Shown here in pieces: positions 27,752 through 36,608 of a stretch of DNA of 64,000 bases. The notes under the pieces are model-generated. The model had not been told where the DNA came from and made no database searches. It saw nothing but the letters and a program-made list of their open reading frames with translations. The stretch is from contig CP019882.1 in assembly GCA_002007745.1 (NCBI GenBank), forward strand, positions 558,001 to 622,000, in the 5' to 3' direction. The number at the start of each line of letters is the position of its first letter. Within the stretch, counting starts at the first letter, position 1. The position numbers were made by a program, and so were the translations under genes. The stretch is from Mycolicibacterium litorale (GTDB lineage: Bacteria; Actinomycetota; Actinomycetes; Mycobacteriales; Mycobacteriaceae).

Positions 27752-29017
27752 TTACTGGCGGTAGCTGGCCAGGAAGTTGCCCAGCCGTTCGATCGCACTG
27801 GTCAAGTCCCGTGCCCACGGCAGCGTCACGATCCGCAGATGGTCCGGGGCCGGCCAGTTGAAGCCGGTGCCCTGGGTGACCAGGATCTTCTCCTGCAACA
27901 GCAGGTCGAGCACCAACTGCTCGTCGTCGTGGATTTCGTGCACCTCGGGGTCCAGGCGCGGGAAGGCGTACAGCGCGCCGGTCGGTTTCACGCACGACAC
28001 GCCGGGGATCTCGTTCAGCTTGGTCCACGCGGCGTCGCGCTGCTCGAGCAACCGCCCGCCCGGTAGCACCAGGTCCTCGATGCTCTGGTGGCCACCCAAC
28101 GCGACCTGAATGGCATGTTGCGCAGGCACATTCGGGCACAGCCGCATATTGGCCAGCAGACTGATGCCTTCGATGAAGCTGCTGGCGTGTTCCTTGGGGC
28201 CGGTGATGACCAGCCAGCCCGACCGGTAGCCGGCGACCCGGTACGCCTTGGACAGCCCGTTGAACGTCAACGTCAGCAGATCCGGTGCCAGCGAGGCCAG
28301 GCTGATGTGCTTGGCGTCGTCGTAGAGGATCTTGTCGTAGATCTCGTCGGCCAGCAGCAGCAACTGATGTTTGCGGGCCACCTCGACCATCTGCTGCAGG
28401 ATTTCGCGGCTGTACACCGCGCCGGTCGGGTTGTTCGGGTTGATCACCACCAGCGCCTTGGTGCGGTCGGTGATCTTGGACTCCAGGTCGGCGATGTCGG
28501 GCATCCAGCCCTGGGTCTCGTCGCACAGGTAGTGCACGGGTGTGCCGCCGGCCAGCGCGGTCGACGCGGTCCACAGCGGATAGTCGGGGGCGGGGATGAG
28601 TACCTGGTCACCGTTGTCGAGGAGCGCCTGCAGTGTCATCGTGATCAGCTCGGACACCCCGTTGCCGAGGTACACGTCGTCGATGTCGAACTTGGGGAAT
28701 CCCTCGACCAGTTCATAGCGGGTGAACACCGCACGCCGCGCACTGACGATGCCCTTGGAGTCGGAATAGCCCTGGGCGTAGGGCAGGGCGGCGATCATGT
28801 CGCGCATGATGACGTCGGGCGCCTCGAACCCGAATGGCGCGGGGTTGCCGATGTTGAGCTTGAGGATGCGATGACCCTCGTTCTCCAACCGGTTGGCGTG
28901 CTCATGGATCGGGCCGCGGATCTCGTAGAGAACGTCCTGCAGCTTCGTCGACTGTGTGAACGTGCGTTGCCGCGGCTGATGGCTCGTGCCGTGCCACGGC
29001 AACTGATGAGTACTCAC
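27752..29017 (-). CDS. aspC: PLP-dependent aspartate/alanine-type aminotransferase
   Basis: A 421-residue fold-type-I aminotransferase. Landmarks are LNIGNPAPFGFEAPD, PYAQGYSDSKGI, the aspartate-rich VVINPNNPTGAVYS, the PLP-Asp region LLLADEIYDKILYD, the Schiff-base lysine in GLSKAYRVAGYRSGW, and the substrate-arginine region near LRIVTLPW. It resembles M. tuberculosis Rv0337c (AspC) in length and in lying next to the Rv0338c homologue. GTG at 29017 is preferred because GGGAG precedes it. Substrate preference (Asp or Ala) is not settled by sequence. Confidence 0.9.
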   Translation of the reverse strand: MSTHQLPWHGTSHQPRQRTFTQSTKLQDVLYEIRGPIHEHANRLENEGHRILKLNIGNPAPFGFEAPDVIMRDMIAALPYAQGYSDSKGIVSARRAVFTRYELVEGFPKFDIDDVYLGNGVSELITMTLQALLDNGDQVLIPAPDYPLWTASTALAGGTPVHYLCDETQGWMPDIADLESKITDRTKALVVINPNNPTGAVYSREILQQMVEVARKHQLLLLADEIYDKILYDDAKHISLASLAPDLLTLTFNGLSKAYRVAGYRSGWLVITGPKEHASSFIEGISLLANMRLCPNVPAQHAIQVALGGHQSIEDLVLPGGRLLEQRDAAWTKLNEIPGVSCVKPTGALYAFPRLDPEVHEIHDDEQLVLDLLLQEKILVTQGTGFNWPAPDHLRIVTLPWARDLTSAIERLGNFLASYRQ

Positions 29018-29152
29018 AGAAACGATTCTCCCACCCCGGTGCAAATCCATTTCCTGTGCTAACCACTGACACGATCGACGGTTGAGCTGCAACCTCCCGA
29101 GTTCCTGTGCCAAACGCTGTTAATTTGCTGCAAAGACTTGGAGGGGACCGAA

Positions 29153-29587
29153 ATGAAGCGAACGATCACCGGCGTCCTGGGTGCGGCGAGCGTGGTGGCG
29201 GCGGGGGCTGTGGCGGTGCTGGGCTCGCCGGCCGCGGCCAACGCTGATTCGTCCCCCATCAACGGCACCTTCGCCGTGATCGGCGGTGATGATGGGGCGG
29301 TGGTCACCGCCACGTCGAGCTGCCCGGTGTTGGTCGATGGTTGTACTGCGAACCTCGTCAGCACGGTGGGCTGGACCAGCGTCGCGACGTACTCCAACGG
29401 GCGCTGGAACTTCACTGTGACGAAGCCGGACGGGGTCGTCTGCGATGACGGCAGCTACGCGCCGGTGCGGATCGCCTACTCGATTGACGCGGCCACCCTG
29501 ACCGGGTCACTGACCGCCGACTCCAATGGTGACTGCCCGGGCGGCCAGATCACCCAGGCGCCATTCCAGCTCAAAAGGGTGAGTTAA
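29153..29587 (+). CDS. Secreted protein, function unknown
   Basis: A 144-residue precursor, MKRTITGVLGAASVVAAGAV, with signal peptide cleaved near AAANA. The mature protein is beta-rich (GTFAVIGGDDGAVVTATSSCPV) with four cysteines: SSC, DGC, VVC and GDC. That pattern suggests two disulfides. GGAGGGG lies just before ATG 29153. Similar short exported beta proteins are frequent in mycobacteria. No function is assigned. Confidence 0.75.
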   Translation: MKRTITGVLGAASVVAAGAVAVLGSPAAANADSSPINGTFAVIGGDDGAVVTATSSCPVLVDGCTANLVSTVGWTSVATYSNGRWNFTVTKPDGVVCDDGSYAPVRIAYSIDAATLTGSLTADSNGDCPGGQITQAPFQLKRVS

Positions 29588-29642
29588 CCTGCTGGTTTCC
29601 CGGCGGTCCTGCTTGTCGTAGGGCCAAGGTAATGTATCGAAC

Positions 29643-31011
29643 ATGCGTTCGATCGACGCGATGTTCGACGACCTCGACGCCCTCGTCGAGGAGATCGCCG
29701 CGGTCGACCTCGAGACGGTGGCGCCACCGCAGCGGTTCGCGGCGTTGGAGCGGCTGGAGAACGTGCGACGTCGGCAGGTCGCGGTGGCCCTGCCGTGGGT
29801 CGCGAAATTGGAGCAGTTCGAGGGCTGCCCGCCGGTACCGATCGCGCTCGCTGATGTGTTGCGGGTCAGTCCGCGGGAGGCGCGGCGGCGAATGCGCGAC
29901 GCCGAGCAGCTGGTGCCGCGGCGGACGTTGACGGGCGAACCGGTGCCCCCGCTGTTGCCGGAGACGTCGAAGGTCTGGCACGACGGGCAGTTGGACGTCG
30001 AGCATTTGCGAGTCATCCAGCAGTTCTTCCGCGACCTGCCCGAGCATGTGCCGGCGGTTGAGGTCGAGAAGGCCGAGAAATCGCTTGCCGAGCACGCGGT
30101 GAACCTGCGCCCGGATCAGCTGGCCAAGGTCGCTCACCAACTGTCGCTGCTGTTGAATCCCGACGGGAAGTTCTCCGACGAGGACCGCGCCCGCAAGCGG
30201 GGATTCGTGTGGTGCGGCGGGCAGGGTGTCGATGGCATGAGCGTCGGGAAAGCTGGTCGCCGATCCGGAGTTGCGGGCGGCCGTGGATGCCTGGATGGCC
30301 AAATACGCCGCACCCGGTATGTGTAATCCCGCGGACGAGTCACCCACCGTGCTGGGCGAGCCCACCGACGAGGTCATCGGCGGGGACCAGCGCAGCTACG
30401 GCCAGCGTCAGCACGACGCGCTGACAGCGCTACTGCGCGGGGCGCTGGGGGATCCGAAGTTCGGCCAGCACCACGGGCTCCCGGTCACCGTGATCGTCTC
30501 GGCGACGCTGCAAGACTTGCAGAACCAGACCGGCCACGCCGTCACCGCCGCCGGGACCGTCATTCCGATCCCCGAGCTGATCCGGCTGTCGGCGCACGCG
30601 TATCACTATCTGGCGCTGTTCGACGGGGTGAACGGCCGGGCGTTGTGGCTGGGCCGCACCAAACGCATCGCATCAGCCGATCAGCGCATCATCCTGCACA
30701 GCAAGGATCGGGGCTGCACCCGGCCCGGCTGCGATGCCCCCGGATATCACAGTGAGGTCCACCATGCCGCACGCGACTGGAAACACGGTGGCGCCACCGA
30801 CATCGACGACCTCACCTTGGCCTGCGGGCCCGACAACCAACTCGTCGAGACCGGTGGCTGGACCACCCGGAAACGACCCGACGGCGCGACCGAGTGGATC
30901 CCGCCGCCGGACCTTCCCATGCTTCGGGGCGGTACCAACGACTTTCACCATCCCGAGCGACTACTCGGCGGCGCTTCGCCGCCCGACGATGGGGGCGGCG
31001 AAGCGGCCTGA
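29643..31011 (+). pseudogene. DUF222/HNH endonuclease-type protein with a one-base frameshift
   Basis: The first 200 codons encode a DUF222 domain (FDDLDALVEEIAAVDLETV ... EDRARKRGFVWCGGQGVDG). The frame then shifts at the AAA of 30249-30251. Removing one A joins MSVGK to LVADPELRAAVDAWMAKY and continues to 31011, giving 455 residues. The C-terminal HNH module is complete: CTRPGCDAPGYHSEVHHA with DDLTLACGPDNQLVE. These proteins belong to the large mycobacterial family to which the REP13E12 repeats belong and are often decayed; here only one base is wrong. Activity is unproven for most members. Confidence 0.8.
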
Positions 31012-31031
31012 GGTTCGCGACGGTGGGTGGG

Positions 31032-33971
31032 TCAGCGCTTGCCCGGCGGGCGGGCGCCCCGGGCGATGCCGAGACCCTTCACCGGTGGAGCTTCGGCCTT
31101 GGGGGCTTCGACCTTGGCTTCGGCCTTGGCTTCGGCGGGCTCGGCTGCAGGTGAATCCGCCTGGGGCGCAGCCGATTCGGCTTCGGGTGCGGGCTCAGCC
31201 TTCGGCGCAGGCGCTGCTGCCGGGGCCTTCTTGGCGCCGGGACGACGGGCGCCCGCCGCGATGCCGAGGCCCTTGACCGGGGGCTGCTGCACCGGCTCGA
31301 CCGTCTCGGCCTTATCCGGATCAACATTGGCCGGCTGGCTCACGGTGGCCGCCTCGGCCTTCGGTGTCTCCGCCGGTGCCGCTGCTGCTTTCTTAGCGCC
31401 GGGTCGCTTGGCGCCGGCAGCGATGCCCAGACCCTTCACCGGTGCGGCCTCGGCCGCGGGGGCCTCCGCCGCCGGAGCCTCGGCCGCGGGTGCAGCTGCT
31501 GCCGGCGCTGCCGCCTTCTTGGCGCCGGGTCGCTTGGCTCCGCCCGCGATGCCGAGGCCCTTAACGGGCGCGGCCTCCTTGACCGGTTCGGCGGGTGCTG
31601 CGGCAGCCGGCTCGGCAGCGGGAGTCGGTTGCGGCTCGGCCTTGGGGGCCGGCGGGGCCTCAGCCGGCGCCGCTGCGGCAGCGGCCTCGGCGGCGGCTTC
31701 GGCAGCCTTGGCAGCCGCACCCTTCTCCGGCAGCGTGACCGTGCTCAGGTCCAGTGACCCCAGCAGCAGCTGTGCGACGTCGAGAACCTCGACCTCGTCG
31801 GCCTTCTCGCGGTCACCGACGCCGTCGGTGATCATCACGCGGCAGAACGGGCAGCCGGTGGCGATCTTGGCCGGATCCAGCGTCAGCGCCTCGTCGACGC
31901 GCTCGTGGTTCACCCGCTTGCCGATGTGCTCTTCCATCCACATCCGGGCGCCACCAGCACCGCAGCACAGGCCGCGGTCGGCGTGCCGGGGCATCTCCTT
32001 GAGCGTCACCCCGGAGGCGTCGATCAGCTCGCGGGGTGCGTCGTAGACCTTGTTGTGCCGGCCCAGATAGCAGGGGTCGTGGTAGGTGACGTTCGCACCG
32101 CCATCGACCGCCTTGACCGGCACCAGCTTCTTGTCCCGGACCAGCCGGTTCAGCAGCTGGGTGTGGTGCACGACGGTGTAGGTGCCGCCAACCTGCGGAT
32201 ACTCGCGGCCCAGCGTGTTGAAGCAGTGCGGGCAGGTCACCACGATCTTGCGGTCGACGCGTTCCACACCCTCGAACAGATCGTTGAGCGTCTCGACGTT
32301 CTGGGCGGCGAGCTGCTGGAACAGGAACTCGTTGCCGGAGCGGCGAGCCGAATCGCCGTTGCAGGTCTCGCCGTCGCCGAGGACCAGGAACTTGACCCCG
32401 GCGGCGGCCAGCAGCTCCGCGACGGCCTTGGTGGTCTTCTTGGCCCGGTCCTCGTAGGCGCCGGCGCAACCGACCCAGAACAGGTACTCGAAACCGGCGA
32501 ACGACTCGACGTCCTTGCCGTAGACCGGGATGTCGAACTCGACCTCGTCGATCCAGGTCAGACGCTCCTTAGCGTTCTGCCCCCAAGGATTGCCCTTGGC
32601 TTCCAGGTTCTTGTAGAGCACGCCCAGCTCGCCGGGGAATTCGGACTCCATCATCACCTGGTAACGGCGCATGTCGACGATGTGGTCGATGTGCTCGATG
32701 TCCACCGGGCACTGCTCGACGCAGGCACCGCAGGTGGTGCACGACCACAGCACGTCGGGGTCGATCACACCCAGCTGCTCGGCGGTACCGACCAGCGGGC
32801 GGGTGGCCTGGGCCGGGCCGGAGCCCATGACACGTTCGAAGCCGGATTCGGGGACCGCGTGGTGTTCGTCGTGCTTGGTCTCGACGAAACCGCCCTCGGC
32901 GGAGGCGAACTGCTCGGCCTCGTTCTCACCGTCGGGAATCGGCTTGCCGCCGATGATGTAGGGCGCCTTGGCGAACAGGTGATCGCGCAGGTTCATGATC
33001 ACGAGCTTGGGCGACAGCGGCTTGCCGGTGTTCCACGCCGGACATTGCGACTGGCAGCGACCACACTCCGTGCAGGTGGTGAAGTCGAGGTAGCCCTTCC
33101 ACGTGAAGTCCTCGATCTTGCCGCGCCCGAGCACTGCGTCCTCGGCGGGATCCTCGAAGTTGACCGGTTCGCCCTTGTATTCGACCGGCAGCAGCGGACC
33201 CAGCGCGTTGGGCAGCCGCTTGAAGGTGACGTTGATCGGGGCCAGGCCGATGTGCAGGTGCTTGGAGTGCAGCACGATCAGCAGGAACGCCAGCATGACG
33301 CCGATGTGACCCATCAGCGCGATGGTCTCGATCCACACGTTGGCGGTGGTGCCCAGCGGGGCCAGCAGCGCCGCCATGCCGTGGGAGAAGAACGCACCCC
33401 AGCCATAGGGGAAGGCCTCGCCGAGCGCATTGACCGAGGCGCCACGGAAGAACGCGTAGGTGGCGATGACCAGGAAGATCATGAACAGGATCAACCAGGC
33501 GCCGCCGGTGTGAGACCCGTAGAAGCGCGACGAACGGCCGTACTCCTTGGGCTCGGAGCGCAGCCGGATGATGGTGAACACGACGATGCCGAGCAACACG
33601 GCGACGGCGAAGAAGTCCTGCAGGAAGCCCAGCGCGTCCCACCGGCCCACCAACGGGATGTGGAATTCGGGGTTGAACAGAACGCCGTAGGCCTCCAAGT
33701 ACACCGTGGCCAGGATGAAGAAGCCCCACATCGTGAAGAAATGCGCGATGCCGGGGATCGACCACTTCAGCAGCTTCTTCTGGCCGAAGACCTCGGTGAA
33801 CTGAGCCTTGATGCGATCGGGGATGTTGTCCTTGCGGCCGGCCTCGTCTCCGACGGGCTGACCCGACCGGATCAGCTTGGTCAGGAACTGCACACGGCGT
33901 GCGGCAAACACCAATACGATGGCGGTGGCCAGCAGGCCAACCACCAGCCGGCCCCAGTCGAGAGCGGTCAC
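31032..33971 (-). CDS. etfD: Membrane Fe-S oxidoreductase (EtfD/Rv0338c type) with repeated C-terminal tail
   Basis: A 979-residue protein starting at GTG 33971. Residues 1-250 hold about six membrane helices. Then two 4Fe-4S cluster motifs follow (CTECGRCQSQCP and CTTCGACVEQCP) and two cysteine-rich CCG domains (CPHCFNTLG and RGLCCGAGGARM with DPCYLGRH). The M. tuberculosis homologue Rv0338c (EtfD) passes electrons from fatty-acid beta-oxidation, via the electron-transfer flavoprotein, to menaquinone. Residues from about 735 are an Ala/Pro-rich tail with four copies of PVKGLGIA-G-(A/R)-PG. Homologues are about 100 residues shorter from memory. Tandem palindromes lie just upstream. Confidence 0.88.
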   Translation of the reverse strand: MTALDWGRLVVGLLATAIVLVFAARRVQFLTKLIRSGQPVGDEAGRKDNIPDRIKAQFTEVFGQKKLLKWSIPGIAHFFTMWGFFILATVYLEAYGVLFNPEFHIPLVGRWDALGFLQDFFAVAVLLGIVVFTIIRLRSEPKEYGRSSRFYGSHTGGAWLILFMIFLVIATYAFFRGASVNALGEAFPYGWGAFFSHGMAALLAPLGTTANVWIETIALMGHIGVMLAFLLIVLHSKHLHIGLAPINVTFKRLPNALGPLLPVEYKGEPVNFEDPAEDAVLGRGKIEDFTWKGYLDFTTCTECGRCQSQCPAWNTGKPLSPKLVIMNLRDHLFAKAPYIIGGKPIPDGENEAEQFASAEGGFVETKHDEHHAVPESGFERVMGSGPAQATRPLVGTAEQLGVIDPDVLWSCTTCGACVEQCPVDIEHIDHIVDMRRYQVMMESEFPGELGVLYKNLEAKGNPWGQNAKERLTWIDEVEFDIPVYGKDVESFAGFEYLFWVGCAGAYEDRAKKTTKAVAELLAAAGVKFLVLGDGETCNGDSARRSGNEFLFQQLAAQNVETLNDLFEGVERVDRKIVVTCPHCFNTLGREYPQVGGTYTVVHHTQLLNRLVRDKKLVPVKAVDGGANVTYHDPCYLGRHNKVYDAPRELIDASGVTLKEMPRHADRGLCCGAGGARMWMEEHIGKRVNHERVDEALTLDPAKIATGCPFCRVMITDGVGDREKADEVEVLDVAQLLLGSLDLSTVTLPEKGAAAKAAEAAAEAAAAAAPAEAPPAPKAEPQPTPAAEPAAAAPAEPVKEAAPVKGLGIAGGAKRPGAKKAAAPAAAAPAAEAPAAEAPAAEAAPVKGLGIAAGAKRPGAKKAAAAPAETPKAEAATVSQPANVDPDKAETVEPVQQPPVKGLGIAAGARRPGAKKAPAAAPAPKAEPAPEAESAAPQADSPAAEPAEAKAEAKVEAPKAEAPPVKGLGIARGARPPGKR
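31040..31600 (-). repeat. Four coding repeats (KGLGIAxGA motif) in the EtfD tail
   Basis: The motif PVKGLGIA(G/A/R)GA(K/R)(R/P)PG(A)K recurs four times at the end of the Fe-S oxidoreductase, spaced by Ala/Pro/Glu linkers of about 20-50 residues. The last copy is the C-terminus itself (LGIARGARPPGKR). Positions are approximate. Confidence 0.8.
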
Positions 33972-33989
33972 GGACAGCCTCCCTGTTGT

Positions 33990-34034
33990 AAGTTACTCAA
34001 GGGTAACTTAGCGAAAGTTACTGGCGGGTAACTT
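33990..34034. promoter_or_regulatory. Two tandem palindromes upstream of etfD
   Basis: AAGTTAC-N6-GTAACTT occurs at 33990-34009 and again at 34015-34034, perfect arms both times, centres 25 bases apart. They begin 18 bases upstream of the GTG start of the EtfD-like gene. This is the look of a TetR- or MarR-type operator bound by two dimers. The regulator is not identified. Confidence 0.7.
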
Positions 34035-34123
34035 AACTTCGATCCAGCTCATAGTTGCATCCTCGCCAGTAGGGCCGCTACAAAGGCTGCCCTAACCTCA
34101 TTGCGCGTGAACGGTCCCGCGGG

Positions 34124-36601
34124 CTAGGGAGTCACAATCGTGCGCAACATCGACAGCATCTCCGAGCGCGACTCCGCGCCCAGCCGCCGACGAATCCTGG
34201 CGACGTGATGCTCAACCGTCTTGGCCGAAATGAACAGCTGCGCGCCGATGTCGCGGTAAGGCATGCCGAGCAGGAGCAACTCGGCCACCTCACGCTCACG
34301 GTCGGACAGCGGGGACGCCGGCCGGGCCCCGGCGAACGCGGCACCCGCCGGTTCGGAGGGGGCGACCGGTGCGTCGTCGACGGTGCCGTCGCCGGCGGAC
34401 AGTTTCAGGTCCCGGGCAACTTGGAGCATCAACCCCGACACCTTGGGGTCGGAAGCCTGCAGCGCGGCCTGCCCGGCCAGCCGAGTGGCGTCGGCGGTGA
34501 GACCGAACTGCGCCAGGCCACGCGCGGCGAGGTTGACCTCCTCGGGCTCGACCTGACCGGCCAGCACCCGCAGCCACGTCCGTCCGGCGGCGGCCAAGGC
34601 CCGGGCGAACGGGCTGTGCGCTGCGGCCGCGGCCAGCGCCTGGCCGTGCGGGGTGACCGCAGCGGGATCATTGGCCAATATCCCGGCATGCACACCAGCC
34701 CAGCGCAGGGGAAGCGCCCACGTCGGTGGATTTCCGAGCGCCTCGAGAACTCCGAATGCCTGCTGCAGGGCCGATTCGAGTCGGTCCTGCTGGCCGAGCC
34801 GGGCGGCGGCCACCCACAGCTCACCCAGCGGCAACAATGCGAACAGGTCGATGGAGTATTCGGCCAGTACCTCCATGGCGGCATACCAATGCTTGTGCAC
34901 CGCGCCGGTGTCGCCGCCTCGCCGAGCCAGCGCGGTGCGCAGCGCTGCCGACCACAACGCATCGCGCCGGTGCAACCCCGACGCGTCCAGCCCGGCGATG
35001 TCGGCTGTCGCGGCGGCCAGCTGGCCGTCCTGCATCCGGGTCCAGGCCAGCAGCAGGCGGTGCCGTTGCCCGTACAGCGCGTCCTCGGTGTCCCGGTCCG
35101 CCCGCACCGCGCGGGTGACGACGCTGCGGGCCCGCACCGGGTCGCCGCCGTGCAATGCGGCCAGAGTGACCAGCGCTGTCGGGCTGTCCGGGAGGACCTG
35201 AGCGGCCGAGTACTCGGCGGCCATCGCCGCACCGAGCTTGGTGGCCGCCGCCGAATAAGGACCCGTGACCGTGGCCACCAATCCGTCCGCCAGACTGCGC
35301 GCCGCACGGGAGGCGGCGGTCGGCGGCCCGGCCCCGTCCGGGGCCAACGCCCGCTCGGCGCCGGCAAGGTCACCGGTCCCGATCAACACGATCGCTCCGG
35401 CCGCACTGACCGCGGCATCCGGATAGGGGCCCAGCCAGGTGAACAACTCGGCGGCCTGCGCAGTGTTTCCGTTGTGCGCGGCCATGCTGGCGGCCACCCG
35501 AACGGCGGCGGCGCGCTCGGCGGAGTCCTCCGACCCGAGCAGATCATCGGCCTCGGCCGCGGCCGCCGAACACTCGCCGGCCAAGGCCAGCGCGTCGGCG
35601 AGCTTGGCCCGCAGTTCGCCAGCACCGGCGTCTACCGCCGCGCGCAACACCTGGGTGGCCGACGCAGGCTCGGGCCGCCCACTGCCGGCCTGCCGGCGTA
35701 GGACATCGGCCAGCCGCTCGTCGCGCACTCCGTGCTCAGCCAGGCGTATCGCAAGATCGGGTGAGAGCGTCGACATCGCGATCTGCGAGCGCAGGAGTGC
35801 GGTCTCCACATCGTGGTGGCGAGCGTTGCCGAGGATCTGGGCGGTTGCGCGGTGTACCGAGCGCACGAAGTGCGGGCTGTGCGCCGGCTCGATCAACCCG
35901 GTGGCGCGAGCCCGGTCCACCAGGACCCTGGCCCGATCGGTCGCGAGGTCGAGCGCGGCGGCGACATCGGCGGCGCCCAACTCACGGCTCAACGACATGA
36001 TCAACAGAGCTTCCAGCTCTGGCTCGTCGAGGCGACGCAGCCGGTCGATCAGGGCGAAGAGCGCGGCTTGTGCGATCGATGTCGACGAGTACGGTCGAGC
36101 CGACGCCAGCGCTGCGGTCACCAGGAACGGTATGCCCGCAGTGGCGACGAGCATGTTGGTGACCAGTTCAGTGCGGGGCGGGTGGCCCGACGGATCGGTC
36201 AACAGTCGCGACAACTCACCGGAACTCAACGGCTCCAAGCTGATTCGTGCGTGCTCGCGCTCGATCGAGGTGGCGAGAGCCCGCAGGTTGTCGTCCGATT
36301 CTCGCGGCTGTGTCGCGACCACGATGGTCGAGGACGGATCGGCTGCAACCTCGGTCAGACGGCGCAGGTCCGCTTCGTCGAGCAGATGGGCGTCGTCGAC
36401 GACGATGGCCGCCTGATCCTGCCCCGGCCGGGTCGCCACTGCGACGCCGCTCTGCCGCAGCGCATCGCGAACCGCTACCAGGACGGTGCTCTTTCCGACC
36501 CCGATACCGCCGGTCACCAGCAGCTTGACCGGTCCCGAGCCGACCATGCCGACCACCGATTGGATGGCCGGCGGTAGGGGAACCGGGATCGAATCAGCCA
36601 C
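34124..36601 (-). CDS. iniR: LuxR/MalT-type ATP-dependent regulator, IniR-like
   Basis: An 825-residue regulator. Residues 1-250 are a P-loop ATPase with Walker A GGIGVGKST (31-39) and Walker B AAIVVDDAHLLDEADL. The middle is a long helical repeat region rich in Ala. The last 65 residues are a LuxR helix-turn-helix (LSDREREVAELLLLGMPYRD ... SAKTVEHHVARIRRRLG). Position and architecture match M. tuberculosis Rv0339c, reported as IniR, activator of iniBAC under cell-wall stress. GTG at 36601 is used; it lies 7 bases after the Hsp70-like gene, so the two are probably co-transcribed. Confidence 0.85.
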   Translation of the reverse strand: MADSIPVPLPPAIQSVVGMVGSGPVKLLVTGGIGVGKSTVLVAVRDALRQSGVAVATRPGQDQAAIVVDDAHLLDEADLRRLTEVAADPSSTIVVATQPRESDDNLRALATSIEREHARISLEPLSSGELSRLLTDPSGHPPRTELVTNMLVATAGIPFLVTAALASARPYSSTSIAQAALFALIDRLRRLDEPELEALLIMSLSRELGAADVAAALDLATDRARVLVDRARATGLIEPAHSPHFVRSVHRATAQILGNARHHDVETALLRSQIAMSTLSPDLAIRLAEHGVRDERLADVLRRQAGSGRPEPASATQVLRAAVDAGAGELRAKLADALALAGECSAAAAEADDLLGSEDSAERAAAVRVAASMAAHNGNTAQAAELFTWLGPYPDAAVSAAGAIVLIGTGDLAGAERALAPDGAGPPTAASRAARSLADGLVATVTGPYSAAATKLGAAMAAEYSAAQVLPDSPTALVTLAALHGGDPVRARSVVTRAVRADRDTEDALYGQRHRLLLAWTRMQDGQLAAATADIAGLDASGLHRRDALWSAALRTALARRGGDTGAVHKHWYAAMEVLAEYSIDLFALLPLGELWVAAARLGQQDRLESALQQAFGVLEALGNPPTWALPLRWAGVHAGILANDPAAVTPHGQALAAAAAHSPFARALAAAGRTWLRVLAGQVEPEEVNLAARGLAQFGLTADATRLAGQAALQASDPKVSGLMLQVARDLKLSAGDGTVDDAPVAPSEPAGAAFAGARPASPLSDREREVAELLLLGMPYRDIGAQLFISAKTVEHHVARIRRRLGAESRSEMLSMLRTIVTP

Positions 36602-36608
36602 CGGCAGG

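Noticed and set aside
31905..34031. 708-codon plus-strand open frame
   Set aside because: Antisense to the EtfD-like gene. The product is His/Gln/Val/Leu-rich without recognisable domains, an artefact of high GC.
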